A stretch of 64,000 nt of DNA from Roseimicrobium gellanilyticum (GCF_003315205.1 NZ_QNRR01000012.1:172289-236288), one strand, 5' to 3'; shown: positions 54,310 to 62,153, counted from the first letter of the stretch. Numbers and translations are program-made. Notes: generated by a model from the sequence alone, not told the origin.

Positions 54310-54329
54310 CCATCGCTACATGACGATAC
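54310..54329. promoter_or_regulatory. Second ArsR-type operator candidate upstream of arsR
   Basis: The 20 bases here match the perfect palindrome at 53630-53649 at 14 positions, including the ATCGCTA and CGATA half-sites. The site ends 15 bases before the arsR start and lies between arsR and the divergent rhodanese gene, so it could control both. Confidence 0.55.
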
Positions 54330-54344
54330 TCCACACAGAAACTT

Positions 54345-54668
54345 ATGGCGAAGCAAAATCGCGCAGCCCTAGAGAAAATTGCCGCCAGCTTCCGAGCGCT
54401 GTCGGAACCCACCCGTCTTGCCATTCTCCAGGAACTCAAGCGCGGCCCCATGACCGTCAACGAGATCGTGGAGGCTCTTGGCCTCTCCCAAGCAAATGTG
54501 TCCAAGCAGCTGAGCGTCCTGCGCGAGGCGGGGTTCCTCAAGCGCGAACAGCAGGGCACCAGCGCCCGGTATTCCATTGGAGATCCCATGGTCATGAAAC
54601 TCTGTAACCTAGTATGCGACGGCCTGAACAAGCGCGCCCTCGCTGCGGTGGAGATGTACACCATCTGA
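54345..54668 (+). CDS. ArsR family winged-helix repressor, likely sulfur-sensing
   Basis: The 107-residue protein has an ArsR/SmtB fold: ALSEPTRLAILQELKRG, the recognition helix LGLSQANVSKQLSVLREAGFL and the wing REQQGTSARYSI. The metal motif ELCVC is absent. The only cysteines are Cys87 and Cys91, near the C-terminal helix. BigR/SqrR-type members sense sulfane sulfur through a Cys pair, although in those the two cysteines are far apart, so the sensor site here would be different. The divergent neighbours are all sulfur-detoxification genes. Confidence 0.87.
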   Translation: MAKQNRAALEKIAASFRALSEPTRLAILQELKRGPMTVNEIVEALGLSQANVSKQLSVLREAGFLKREQQGTSARYSIGDPMVMKLCNLVCDGLNKRALAAVEMYTI

Positions 54669-54758
54669 GTCTCCCATTCGCCAGAACCGAAGGAACCTGG
54701 AGATGCGTCAGGCTCGATGAATCACTGACGTTTGCATTTTCCGCGGATAGACCGGCCT

Positions 54759-55163
54759 TCAACGCCCATTCGGGCTCGCCGGTCTCGCCTCTATGGCTCC
54801 GTCTTTGCCACTGGGCCATTTGGCGCCTTCCTCGATCCACCGGCGGATAAATTTAATTTCGTCCTTTGGCAGACGGTGTGCAGTAGCCGGCATCGCCTTT
54901 CTTTCGCTCGGAGGAAGGGTGAGAGTCAGGTAAAGGGGACTTTTCTCCGGGTCATTCGGAACGATCACGGGCCCATTCTTTCGCTTTTTCATGGCCAGCT
55001 CTCGATTCTGCAGATTCAGTTCGCCAAGGAGCGTTTGAGAGTTGTGACACATGATGCATCGATCCGCGAAGATCGGCTTGATCTGCCTGGCAAAGTCAAC
55101 AGGAGGCTCGGCGGCGGATAGAGTACCGAACAAGAGAAGCAAGGTGGCAGTAATTGCTTTCAT
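54759..55163 (-). CDS. Secreted planctomycete-type cytochrome c domain protein
   Basis: The 134-residue protein starts at the ATG at 55163, where a GAGGTGA ribosome site is well spaced; a second ATG at 55172 is upstream. A signal peptide (1-18) precedes FARQIKPIFADRCIMCHNSQTLLGELNLQ, with CIMCH as the heme-binding motif, then VIVPNDPEKSPLYLTLTLP and MPATAHRLPKDEIKFIRRWIEEGAKWP. It is one of three stand-alone copies of this domain in the island and is adjacent to the sulfur cluster, so a role in sulfur or respiratory electron flow is conceivable but unproved. Confidence 0.86.
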   Translation of the reverse strand: MKAITATLLLLFGTLSAAEPPVDFARQIKPIFADRCIMCHNSQTLLGELNLQNRELAMKKRKNGPVIVPNDPEKSPLYLTLTLPPSERKAMPATAHRLPKDEIKFIRRWIEEGAKWPSGKDGAIEARPASPNGR

Positions 55164-55414
55164 AGGAATCACCTCTTTTGGGGTTCAACTCAAAGTACTA
55201 TTCTTTAACATCATGGCGCAACACACGGTGAAATGGCTGTGCATCAATTGTCATAGCCCAAGCTGTCTTTGCTTTTTAGAAAACGGCAACCCACGAGAGG
55301 TTCAGACGGATGAACACCCTTTCACCCTTTACCTCAACATCACGCACTAGAACATGGCCAAATGGTTTGGGGGAGACGCCGATTTGGCCACGTTGCTCAC
55401 CCAGGGCCGTGTCA

Positions 55415-55696
55415 CTAGTTGCAGCACTTCGTCTTCTTTGACTTGAAGACCGCGATGTTTGTGACGTCACCGACGTTCCTGGTGGGCACTGCCGCACCAC
55501 CTTTTCCGCTGGGGTTGGCAATGTAATGAGAAGGCCCGGTGACCGCCGTAGAGATCTTGGGTGCAGGGTTGTCCGGCACGACCGCGATGAGTTGCCCCTT
55601 GCTGTTGTAGACGGGTTTTGTGTCCCCCGCTTCCGCTATCAGCGGAAGTCCCATGGACAGGAGACACGCGGCCAGGATATAAAATGTTGGTTTCAT
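55415..55696 (-). CDS. Small secreted protein, unknown function
   Basis: This 93-residue protein is not recognised. It has a clear signal peptide (residues 1-22, cleavage near AEA-G). The mature part is polar and rich in Pro, Asn and Lys, with the C-terminal KSKKTKCCN. It shows no membrane anchor or domain. It is separated by more than 200 bases from the cytochrome-domain gene on the same strand. Confidence 0.6.
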   Translation of the reverse strand: MKPTFYILAACLLSMGLPLIAEAGDTKPVYNSKGQLIAVVPDNPAPKISTAVTGPSHYIANPSGKGGAAVPTRNVGDVTNIAVFKSKKTKCCN

Positions 55697-56105
55697 GTTC
55701 GTTCTGGTTTGGAGTTCAGGCCTAAGACGGCCACTATTATTCTTAACTATGTGGGCGAGGTGATCGCTTCGTATTTTGGCAACTACCCTCCGAATCTTGA
55801 TTTGCGCATTACGCCGTTCCCCTACTTGATGAAGGAGGGATCTGCCATCGCCCCGTCAACAGCCAGGAGGCCATCCCTGCCTCCTCGGTTGGCCCTCTGA
55901 AATCCCGGGCAAAAAATGCACAGTAATTCGGTAGGGATGCGGAGCGGCCAAATGCGGTCTCTGCCATCATTTCTCAAACCATAGGCCTCGTGACCTTTTC
56001 GCGGCTTAGAACGTGGACCCACAATTTGAACCGCTCCGATGGAGCACCTCCAGCCATCACAAGCAGCGGCCAAGCCAAACAACAAACACTAAACGACACC
56101 ACACC
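55697..56105. other. Intergenic region with a hairpin
   Basis: The 409-base stretch has no convincing gene. At 55865-55885 a stem AGGAGGC-CATCCCT-GCCTCCT could end transcription from either side, although no long T-run follows. Short open frames on the minus strand (55822-56085) show no domain. Confidence 0.4.
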
Positions 56106-56408
56106 ATGAATACGAGATCACTTATTTCCCTGCTGCTCTCCCTGGCTGCGGCCTTCGGCCTCGCATCCTGTCAGACCACCACCGGCAGCAATGAACCCAC
56201 GGAAGCCGTCACCTGCTCCAAGTGTCAGATGGTGGCTTACAAAAAAGTCGGCTTCGGCATCAACAAGCAGATCGAGGTGCTGAGTGGCAAGACCATGACA
56301 TGCCCGGAATGCAAGTCGATCGCGCAGAACTTCTTCAGCAAGTCCGCCTCACTCAAGCACACCTGCTCGGCATGCGGCGGCGAACTGGCCCACTGCGTGG
56401 CGCATTGA
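56106..56408 (+). CDS. Small lipoprotein with three CxxC pairs
   Basis: The 100-residue protein has a lipoprotein signal with lipobox LASC (Cys at about 22). The mature part contains CSKC, CPEC and CSAC, and a further Cys near the end (HCVAH), arranged like zinc-ribbon knuckles, so it may bind zinc or be redox-active at the outer surface of a membrane. The start at 56106 is the first that gives a proper lipoprotein signal; the frame is open to 56013. The family is not recognised. Confidence 0.72.
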   Translation: MNTRSLISLLLSLAAAFGLASCQTTTGSNEPTEAVTCSKCQMVAYKKVGFGINKQIEVLSGKTMTCPECKSIAQNFFSKSASLKHTCSACGGELAHCVAH

Positions 56409-56673
56409 AGTCCGAAGCGCTGCTTTGCAGTCCCGCAGCCGTGCCCCGGGCAAGACGACGGTGCCCATTGTGGTCGCCGTCGTCATTACCTTTCACAGGT
56501 GAGCGTCCGAATTCTTGCAGAGACGCACGCACGTAAATGATCTTACCGAGCACTCCTCGGGGGCACTTCGACGGTTTCTCGCGAACCCCATGGAGGTCCT
56601 CGTGCAACTGTAGCCATCTCCGTGTCATATATCTCTGAAGCCCCCATCTATCGGTGATGGCTTTACTTCCACT

Positions 56674-56898
56674 ATGTCCAGACCCCGCTACTACGTACCC
56701 TGTATCTCGCGGAACCTGGTCTGTGCTCTCTACCATGAAGCGCGTCATCGCCGCAAACCGATGACGCGCCTTGTGGATGAACTGCTCACCACGGCCCTCC
56801 GGGGCACAGCGGGATGGCAGTTGGCCCAGGCACAAGCACAGACCTCATCCGTGATTCCAGAGCATCCAGACGACGCTGATATCGCTTCCGTGCGGTAG
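56674..56898 (+). CDS. Small ribbon-helix-helix-like protein
   Basis: The 74-residue protein begins PRYYVPCISRNLVCALYHEARHRRKPMTRLVDELLTTAL, in two parts (about residues 4-42). A strand followed by two helices with a PMTRLVDELL element looks like a ribbon-helix-helix or antitoxin-type DNA-binding domain. The C-terminal 30 residues are Gln/Asp-rich. No toxin gene is next to it. It precedes the DNA-processing genes and could be their regulator. The hairpin at 56930-56950 closes it. Confidence 0.55.
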   Translation: MSRPRYYVPCISRNLVCALYHEARHRRKPMTRLVDELLTTALRGTAGWQLAQAQAQTSSVIPEHPDDADIASVR

Positions 56899-56929
56899 TC
56901 AGTCCCCCACCTTTCATCCCTAGCCTCCG

Positions 56930-56950
56930 AACCCGGCCCTAAGCCGGGTT
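56930..56950 (+). terminator. Hairpin AACCCGGC / GCCGGGTT
   Basis: An 8-bp perfect stem with loop CCTAA is followed by TTGTCGTTTC. It lies between the ribbon-helix-helix gene and the 197-residue gene and is the first in a series of hairpins that separate the genes of this module. Confidence 0.6.
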
Positions 56951-57009
56951 TTGTCGTTTCTGGGCGGAGGGTTCATCCCCACTAACCCAATCGAAAGGAA
57001 ACCAACCTC

Positions 57010-57603
57010 ATGGCAGTTAAACTGTCCGCCAACTACAGCAAAAAACTCGGCCTGCCCGGCTTCAGCTCTCACAGCTTCAGCGCCTCTGTTGAAGTGGAAC
57101 TCACCGACCTCTCCCAAGTGGAGGCCCAGTGCCAGAAGCTCTACCAGCTTCTTCAGCAATCCGTCGACCATGAGATCCAGCAGGTCGGCTTTGTTCCCGG
57201 GGAGTTCTATGGCATCAACGCCGTGGACCAGTCCGGGAACAACGGCCACCGAACCCAGCATGCCAATTGTCATACAAACGGCCACGCCCAGAATGGGAGC
57301 GGTCGTGGATACAATGTCAACGGTCACTCCCGGGCCAGTAACGGCAATGGTGGTGGCGAACGCTGGAACTGCACTGACGGCCAGCGCGGGTTCATCCTTC
57401 GTCTGGTCAACGAGCATAATCTCGACAAGCAGGAGGTCGAAGATCTGGCCCGCCAGTTCTTCGGCACCGGTGTTCGGGAGCTCAACAAGATGCAGGCCTC
57501 CCAGCTCCTCGACGAACTCCTCGCAAAGGTGGGTCAGCCCCGGCAGACCCGCCATCGCAGGCAGCCGTCGTCATCCCAACCCCAACCTGCTGTCGCATCA
57601 TGA
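57010..57603 (+). CDS. Unknown 197-aa protein of the DNA-processing module
   Basis: The product is not recognised. The N-terminal part (1-80; LSANYSKKLGLPGFSSHSFSASVEVEL at about 5-31, then helices with VEAQCQKLYQLLQQSVDHEI) is compact. A 45-residue Gly/Asn/His-rich linker follows (about 80-125). The C-terminal part (about 125-175) is a helical FILRLVNEHNLDKQEVEDLARQFFG (in segments) with SQLLDELLAKVG. The two-domain layout with a flexible linker is reminiscent of single-strand DNA-annealing or recombination mediators, but that is a guess. GAAAGGA at 56993-56999 is the ribosome site. The last 4 bases overlap the nuclease gene, so the two products are coupled. Confidence 0.75.
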   Translation: MAVKLSANYSKKLGLPGFSSHSFSASVEVELTDLSQVEAQCQKLYQLLQQSVDHEIQQVGFVPGEFYGINAVDQSGNNGHRTQHANCHTNGHAQNGSGRGYNVNGHSRASNGNGGGERWNCTDGQRGFILRLVNEHNLDKQEVEDLARQFFGTGVRELNKMQASQLLDELLAKVGQPRQTRHRRQPSSSQPQPAVAS

Positions 57604-58436
57604 GCGCCCGCACCACCAATGCCGCTACGACTGCTTCCACACCGGGGGCAGGCGCACGGAGCGAGAAGGAAATCATTGCCGAGCTCTTGCAGACAGTGTC
57701 GGCTTCGCGGCTGACCCTGTTCCTGCAGTGCCGACTCAAGTTCTTCTTTCGTTACGTGCTGTCTATCCCCAAGCCCAAGGCACCAGCCCTGCATGTCGGC
57801 AACGCCGTGCATGCCGCGCTCAAAGCTCGTAACCGAGCCCGCTGGCTCCAGCAGCCCCTCTCGCTTAAAGCGCTTCACGACTCATACTCTGCGGCGTGGA
57901 CGGATGAGAGCGAGGGCAAGGTGGACTGGGCAGGTGCCGAAGCTGAGGAGAAGGCCATCGGCTGGCGCCTGTTCGAAACATACCTCCGGGAGCATCCACT
58001 CCCGGAGGATCTCAAGCCGGATGCGATCGAAGTGTCCATCGAGGCAGACCTGCGCGAGCACGGTCTGCCTCGTCTGGTGGGCATCCTCGATCTCGTCCTG
58101 CAAAGCCGCATCATCGACTACAAGACCTCGTCCACTACCCCCAACCCGGAAAGGGTGGCTCACACCCACGAAGTGCAGACCAGTGGCTACGCCGTGTTGT
58201 ACCGGCACAACACCGGGCAGCGCGAACTGGGGCTGGAACTGCATCACCTGGTCAAACTCAAGAACCCCAAGGTGGTGGTCACCCTCATGCCACCCATGAG
58301 TGACGAACAACAAACCCGGTTGTTCCATCTCATGGACGCCTACCAGACCGGCCTGCAGCGTGGTGACTTCGTTCCCTCACCGGGGATGCAGTGCGCCTGC
58401 TGTGAGTTCTTCAACGAGTGCCGGCGCTGGAAGTAG
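57600..58436 (+). CDS. PD-(D/E)XK nuclease, RecB/Cas4-type with Fe-S cysteine pattern
   Basis: The 278-residue protein has the RecB-family pattern: SASRLTLFLQCRLKFFFRYV (Cys44), HVGNAVHAALK (His71), then the active-site Asp in GILDLVLQ (Asp164) and IIDYKTS (Asp173, Lys175), followed by QTSGYAVLY (Gln motif). Cys44 with Cys265, Cys268 and Cys274 forms the C...CxxC...C set that binds a 4Fe-4S cluster in Cas4/AddB-like enzymes. It should be an exonuclease acting on DNA ends. A QTRLF segment at 238-242 resembles a beta-clamp-binding motif. It overlaps the 197-residue gene. Confidence 0.88.
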   Translation: MSARTTNAATTASTPGAGARSEKEIIAELLQTVSASRLTLFLQCRLKFFFRYVLSIPKPKAPALHVGNAVHAALKARNRARWLQQPLSLKALHDSYSAAWTDESEGKVDWAGAEAEEKAIGWRLFETYLREHPLPEDLKPDAIEVSIEADLREHGLPRLVGILDLVLQSRIIDYKTSSTTPNPERVAHTHEVQTSGYAVLYRHNTGQRELGLELHHLVKLKNPKVVVTLMPPMSDEQQTRLFHLMDAYQTGLQRGDFVPSPGMQCACCEFFNECRRWK

Positions 58437-58462
58437 CGAACGACCATCCACCTCAACCAACA

Positions 58463-58497
58463 AGCGACCCGCACGCCTTTCCGGTGTGCGGGTCGCT
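58463..58497 (+). terminator. Strong hairpin with T-rich tail
   Basis: AGCGACCCGCAC pairs perfectly with GTGCGGGTCGCT around an 11-base loop that can extend the stem further, and CTGTTTT follows. It lies between the nuclease and ligase genes and fits a rho-independent terminator. Confidence 0.8.
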
Positions 58498-58550
58498 CTG
58501 TTTTCACCCCGAAACCCAAACTCCAACCCCCAACAGAAAGGACTCCACTC

Positions 58551-59627
58551 ATGGAAAGCATCTCCCTCTACTACCGCGAAGGCGCTTCTGACAAAGTGTA
58601 CGAAGCCTCCATTGTGCCCAAGGGCGACGGATACGTTGTCACCTTCGCCTACGGCCGTCGCGGCTCGACCCTCAATGCGGGCACCAAGACGCCGACACCC
58701 CTCGGCTACGACGAAGCCAAGCGCACCTTCGACAAGCTGGTGCGCGAGAAAACAGCCAAAGGATATCAGGTAGCTGCAGGCGGCGGCAGCGTGAGCGCCG
58801 CCGCCCTCCCGGCAAACGCCAAGGCACCTACAGGTATTCACTGCCAACTCCTCAATCCCGTTGAGGAGGAAAAAGTCCAGAAACTCCTCTCCCACCCCGA
58901 CTGGTGGCTGCAGGAGAAGATCGATGGCCGCCGCCTCCTCATCCGCAAAGAAGGCTCCACCATCACCGGCATCAATCGCCTCGGCCAGGAAACCGCTCTT
59001 CCCCAAACCATGGTGGAGAGCGCCCTGACCTGCACCGCCGACTTCATCCTTGATGGAGAAGGTGTGGGGGATGTGCTCCACGTGTTCGATGCCCTGAGCC
59101 TCCACGGCGGGGATCTACGCCATGTGGGCTTTGCCGAGCGCTTCGTTCGTCTGAGCAAGTTCCTCAAGGTCTCCATTCCTCCGCACTTCAAGCTCGTGAA
59201 CGTCGCCTGCCAGCTCAACGCCAAGCAGGAAACGTTCACGCGGCTTCAGCGCGAGCATCGCGAAGGGGCGGTCTTCAAGCACATGATGGCTCCGTACACT
59301 CCGGGCCGTCCTGCCTCAGGAGGAATGCAGCTCAAGCACAAGTTCTGCGAGACAGCCTCCTTCATCGTCACCAAGCCCAATCCCAAGCGCAGCGTATCCT
59401 TACTCCTCTTTGATGGAGACCGGGTGGTGCCCGCGGGCAACGTAACCATTCCACCCAACCACGATGTCCCGGCTCCGGGCACTATTGTGGACTGCCGCTA
59501 CCTGTACGCCTTCCGCGAGTCCGGCTCCATCTACCAGCCGGTGTACCTAGGCCCACGAGAAGACATCCGCGCGGAGGAATGCACCACCGCCCAGCTCAAG
59601 TACCAGCCCGAAGCGGTTGCGCTCTGA
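58551..59627 (+). CDS. WGR-domain ATP-dependent DNA ligase-like protein
   Basis: The 358-residue protein begins with a WGR domain (about 1-75; LYYREGASDKVYEASIV, then VTFAYGRRGSTLNAGTKTP). A nucleotidyltransferase core follows from about 95: motif I EKIDGRR (Lys123 as the AMP acceptor), motif III FILDGEG (Asp168, Glu170), VFDAL, motif IV EGAVFK (Glu238) and motif V LKHKF (Lys262, Lys264). Residues 270-340 form an OB-like domain. It should seal nicks in DNA using ATP. WGR domains are best known from PARPs, where they sense broken DNA. GAAAGGA at 58536-58542 is its ribosome site, and hairpins lie on both sides. Confidence 0.87.
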   Translation: MESISLYYREGASDKVYEASIVPKGDGYVVTFAYGRRGSTLNAGTKTPTPLGYDEAKRTFDKLVREKTAKGYQVAAGGGSVSAAALPANAKAPTGIHCQLLNPVEEEKVQKLLSHPDWWLQEKIDGRRLLIRKEGSTITGINRLGQETALPQTMVESALTCTADFILDGEGVGDVLHVFDALSLHGGDLRHVGFAERFVRLSKFLKVSIPPHFKLVNVACQLNAKQETFTRLQREHREGAVFKHMMAPYTPGRPASGGMQLKHKFCETASFIVTKPNPKRSVSLLLFDGDRVVPAGNVTIPPNHDVPAPGTIVDCRYLYAFRESGSIYQPVYLGPREDIRAEECTTAQLKYQPEAVAL

Positions 59628-59658
59628 GGGGTTGCCTCGCAGCCCACATCCACATGCC

Positions 59659-59687
59659 AAGCCCGCCTCCCAGTGGAAGGCGGGCTT
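59659..59687 (+). terminator. Hairpin AAGCCCGCCT / AGGCGGGCTT
   Basis: A perfect 10-bp stem with a 9-base loop follows the ligase gene by about 30 bases. The tail TAACTTCATCC is only weakly T-rich. Confidence 0.7.
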
Positions 59688-59709
59688 AACTTCATCCCTC
59701 TGCATCGCC

Positions 59710-60069
59710 ATGAAGATCACCTCCATCATCCATCCCATCCTCTGGCTCCTGCTGATGGGCCTCACGACCTCGTGCGGACGCCGACCACCTCCGCCGGAGT
59801 CCAGAGGCCCTGAGGCTTCCGGGATGCCAGCCATCTCAGTGGAGAACCTCGTTCACCAGAACGCTGTCTTGCAAGAACAACTCCAAACGGAAAGGGAACT
59901 GCACCGAAAAACAGTGCAGCGCCTCGCGTTGGAACAGTCCTGGCGCAACCGATGGCAGACCGCGGCCTTCATCGCCGGCGTTGCCGTGGTGCTGGCATTG
60001 CTCATCGGCATGAGCCTCGGTTCTGATACTCGAAAGGAGGCGGAAAACAGCTATGACAACGCCTCCTGA
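59710..60069 (+). CDS. Small lipoprotein/membrane protein with coiled coil
   Basis: The 119-residue protein starts at the ATG at 59710; the longer frame to 59617 crosses the hairpin. A lipoprotein-like signal has LTTSC at about 16-20. A helical coiled coil (VENLVHQNAVLQEQLQTERELHRKTVQRL, in pieces, about 40-68) and then a membrane helix (AAFIAGVAVVLALLIGMSLG) follow. The layout (lipid anchor or signal, coiled coil, membrane helix) resembles phage spanin or other lysis or conjugation accessory proteins, without a firm match. It overlaps the next gene by 17 bases. Confidence 0.6.
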   Translation: MKITSIIHPILWLLLMGLTTSCGRRPPPPESRGPEASGMPAISVENLVHQNAVLQEQLQTERELHRKTVQRLALEQSWRNRWQTAAFIAGVAVVLALLIGMSLGSDTRKEAENSYDNAS

Positions 60070-60490
60070 CAACGAACCTCCCCGCGAGGTTCCGAATCGT
60101 GAAGCGTGGTCACTGGCCATCTCGCGGTGGAAATTGTCGGCCACACCGCTGACGCCACCACGCGTGGATCGTTCGCTTGCCCGGCACGGCCATCTGGCTC
60201 GCTCGGCCACGGTCCTGCGTCACACCCTGCACCAGATCGAATTCTGGCTGTCCCCCAACGGCCTGTTTCGCGAATGGTGCCGTCGCAGCCTGCTGCTGGC
60301 ACTGTTCATCGCGGTGCCACTGCTGTGCTTCACCCCCTTGGTGACGGTGTTCCTGGAACATCTCATCACTTGGTCGGCAGCCCTGCTGCAGATCTGCTCC
60401 AATCTGGCGCAGATCCCGGGACGCTTCAGTGCAGGCATGCTCATCGCCCTCACCGGCGGACTGCTACTGCGCTGGCTTCTGCGCCACTGA
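60053..60490 (+). CDS. Small membrane protein, unknown function
   Basis: The 145-residue protein is not recognised. A hydrophilic N-terminal half (about 1-75; Pro/Arg-rich) is followed by two membrane helices (LLLALFIAVPLLCFTPLVTVFL, in parts, and AGMLIALTGGLLLRWLL). GAAAGGA at 60032-60038 precedes the start with wide spacing. It overlaps the small lipoprotein gene by 17 bases, so the pair is coupled. The membrane proteins in the middle of a DNA-processing module suggest a membrane-linked or conjugation role, which cannot be confirmed here. Confidence 0.6.
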   Translation: MTTPPDNEPPREVPNREAWSLAISRWKLSATPLTPPRVDRSLARHGHLARSATVLRHTLHQIEFWLSPNGLFREWCRRSLLLALFIAVPLLCFTPLVTVFLEHLITWSAALLQICSNLAQIPGRFSAGMLIALTGGLLLRWLLRH

Positions 60491-60531
60491 ACCCACATCG
60501 CGGTTTCTCAACTCTCGCCAATGCCGTCCTT

Positions 60532-60552
60532 CGCGGTGGCATCCGCGTTTTT
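60532..60552 (+). terminator. Hairpin CGCGG / CCGCG with five T
   Basis: CGCGG-TGGCAT-CCGCG is followed directly by TTTTT, a compact rho-independent terminator between the small membrane gene and the beta-clamp gene. Confidence 0.75.
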
Positions 60553-60595
60553 GTGCCCACCCCAACCCTTCAACCAAAACAGAAAGGACAACCTC

Positions 60596-62095
60596 ATGAA
60601 TCCGATTTCCCTCCCCCTCAACGAACTCAAACCCGCGCTCACCGGCTTGAGCAAAGTCATCAATCGCCACGCCACCCTGCCCATCCTCGGCGGTATCCAG
60701 GTGGAACGCACCTCCGACGGCTGGGTGTGCCTTACCGCCACCGACCTCGACCGATTCGTGACCATGCGCCTCGAACAGCCCGACCAGGGCGGTCCCTGCA
60801 CCATGGTGGTTTCTTTTGAAGACCTCCATCGCCTTAGCAAGAACTGTGGCAAAGGCGATACCCTGCGACTGGAACCGGCATCCGTAGACACTGCGCTGCT
60901 CAAGTTCCCCCTGGCGGCACAGACCGGTGAGGCCAAGATCCGGGCCTTCCCGGTCGGCGAGTTTCCCGAAGTGCCCAAGCTCAAAGGCGAGCCCATCTCG
61001 CTCACTGAAACCCTCCGCCAATCCCTGCTGGAGGCGCTGGAGTGTTCCAGCAGCGATCCCGGCCGCTACATCCTCCAGAGCGCCTGCATCGATGTGTCCA
61101 AACCCGGGGCTCACTACGTGGTGGGCACCGATGGCAGACATCTCTACAGCAGCAACTCATTCACCCTGCCGCTCACCCAATCCATGGTGCTGCCCAAGCA
61201 CAAGTTCCTTGGCTGGCGCGACTTTGTCCTCGACGGCAACTGGCGGCTCAAAATAGCACCCTCGAAAGAGAAGGACGTCCCAGGCTGGGTGCAACTGAGT
61301 AGCCGACGCTGGCGCTACATCACCCGGCAACTGATCGGTAACTACCCGGAGTGGAAAGTTGCGGTGCCGGACGCAGCGTCCACCAAGACCACCCTGGTCC
61401 TCAATGCTGACTCCGTGGAACAGATCCAACAGGCCATCAATCGCCTGCCCTGCCATGAGCCACTACATCAGACCATCGGCATAGCCTGGGAGCATGGTGA
61501 AGCCGCCCTGCTGGCAAGAGCGCCTGAAGACCAGGACTGGACCCGGGTGCCCCTGCCCAAGGTAGAGGCAAAAGGTCCTGACCTGCGCGCCTTTGTGGAT
61601 CGGCGATTCCTGGCCAAAGCGCTGGACTTCGGTCTGCACACCATCGGCCTCATCGACGAAATCTCACCCCTGCGGTTCACCGAAGGCGGACGCCAGATGA
61701 TCGTCATGCCCTTGCGTCCGAACGGTCCGAGCGAAGCTGCACCCAGTACGTCAGAAGCGCCAGCAAAGGTGGCGAAGGCCGCTATAGCACAAGCAACGCC
61801 TACGCCTGCGCTAAAACAAACTGAGGCCAGCCCGACGTCGTTCGCGACGCCACCCATCGAGGCCTCTCTCCAAAGCGGCGAGGTCAATGCCTCGCCAAAC
61901 TCGGCCAATAAGAGTCAGATGGAACAAGCCATCGAACTGGTGGACGAACTCCGCGCCTACCATAGCCAGTCCCAGGACAAACTCCGCGATCTCGGCACCA
62001 AGCTGCGGATCGCGCTCCGTGAACAAAAGGCAGGCACCAAGGAACTCCACACGTTCCGTCAGCGCCTGCGTGCCTTACAGGCCGTTCAGTTCTGA
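60596..62095 (+). CDS. DNA polymerase III beta-subunit (sliding clamp) paralogue with C-terminal extension
   Basis: The 499-residue protein has a DnaN-type fold in residues 1-375: LKPALTGLSKVINRHATLPILGG (in parts), VSFEDL, GEFPEVP, the conserved TDGRHLY (178-184), IGNYPEW and the closing VMPLRP (371-374). Chromosomal DnaN is about 370 residues and ends just after that motif. Here an Ala/Pro/Thr linker (376-438) and a coiled coil (about 440-495; MEQAIELVDELRAYHSQSQD at 442-461, then KLRDLGTKLRIALREQ) are added. It would tether DNA enzymes to duplex DNA. GAAAGGA at 60582-60588 is its ribosome site. It is unlikely to be the housekeeping dnaN, since it sits in an island and is not near dnaA or recF. 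Confidence 0.85.
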   Translation: MNPISLPLNELKPALTGLSKVINRHATLPILGGIQVERTSDGWVCLTATDLDRFVTMRLEQPDQGGPCTMVVSFEDLHRLSKNCGKGDTLRLEPASVDTALLKFPLAAQTGEAKIRAFPVGEFPEVPKLKGEPISLTETLRQSLLEALECSSSDPGRYILQSACIDVSKPGAHYVVGTDGRHLYSSNSFTLPLTQSMVLPKHKFLGWRDFVLDGNWRLKIAPSKEKDVPGWVQLSSRRWRYITRQLIGNYPEWKVAVPDAASTKTTLVLNADSVEQIQQAINRLPCHEPLHQTIGIAWEHGEAALLARAPEDQDWTRVPLPKVEAKGPDLRAFVDRRFLAKALDFGLHTIGLIDEISPLRFTEGGRQMIVMPLRPNGPSEAAPSTSEAPAKVAKAAIAQATPTPALKQTEASPTSFATPPIEASLQSGEVNASPNSANKSQMEQAIELVDELRAYHSQSQDKLRDLGTKLRIALREQKAGTKELHTFRQRLRALQAVQF

Positions 62096-62124
62096 CCGAC
62101 TTCGCTCAACTCCGCAACCACTCC

Positions 62125-62153
62125 GGCCCGTGCAGCATCCCGCTGCATGGGCC
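62125..62153 (+). terminator. Strong hairpin GGCCCGTGCAGC / GCTGCATGGGCC
   Basis: A 12-bp stem with one G-T pair and loop ATCCC is followed by TCTTTATTT. It fits a rho-independent terminator after the clamp gene. Confidence 0.78.

Noticed and set aside
55822..56085. 87-codon minus-strand open frame
   Set aside because: It has no start signal or recognisable feature, and it spans a hairpin.
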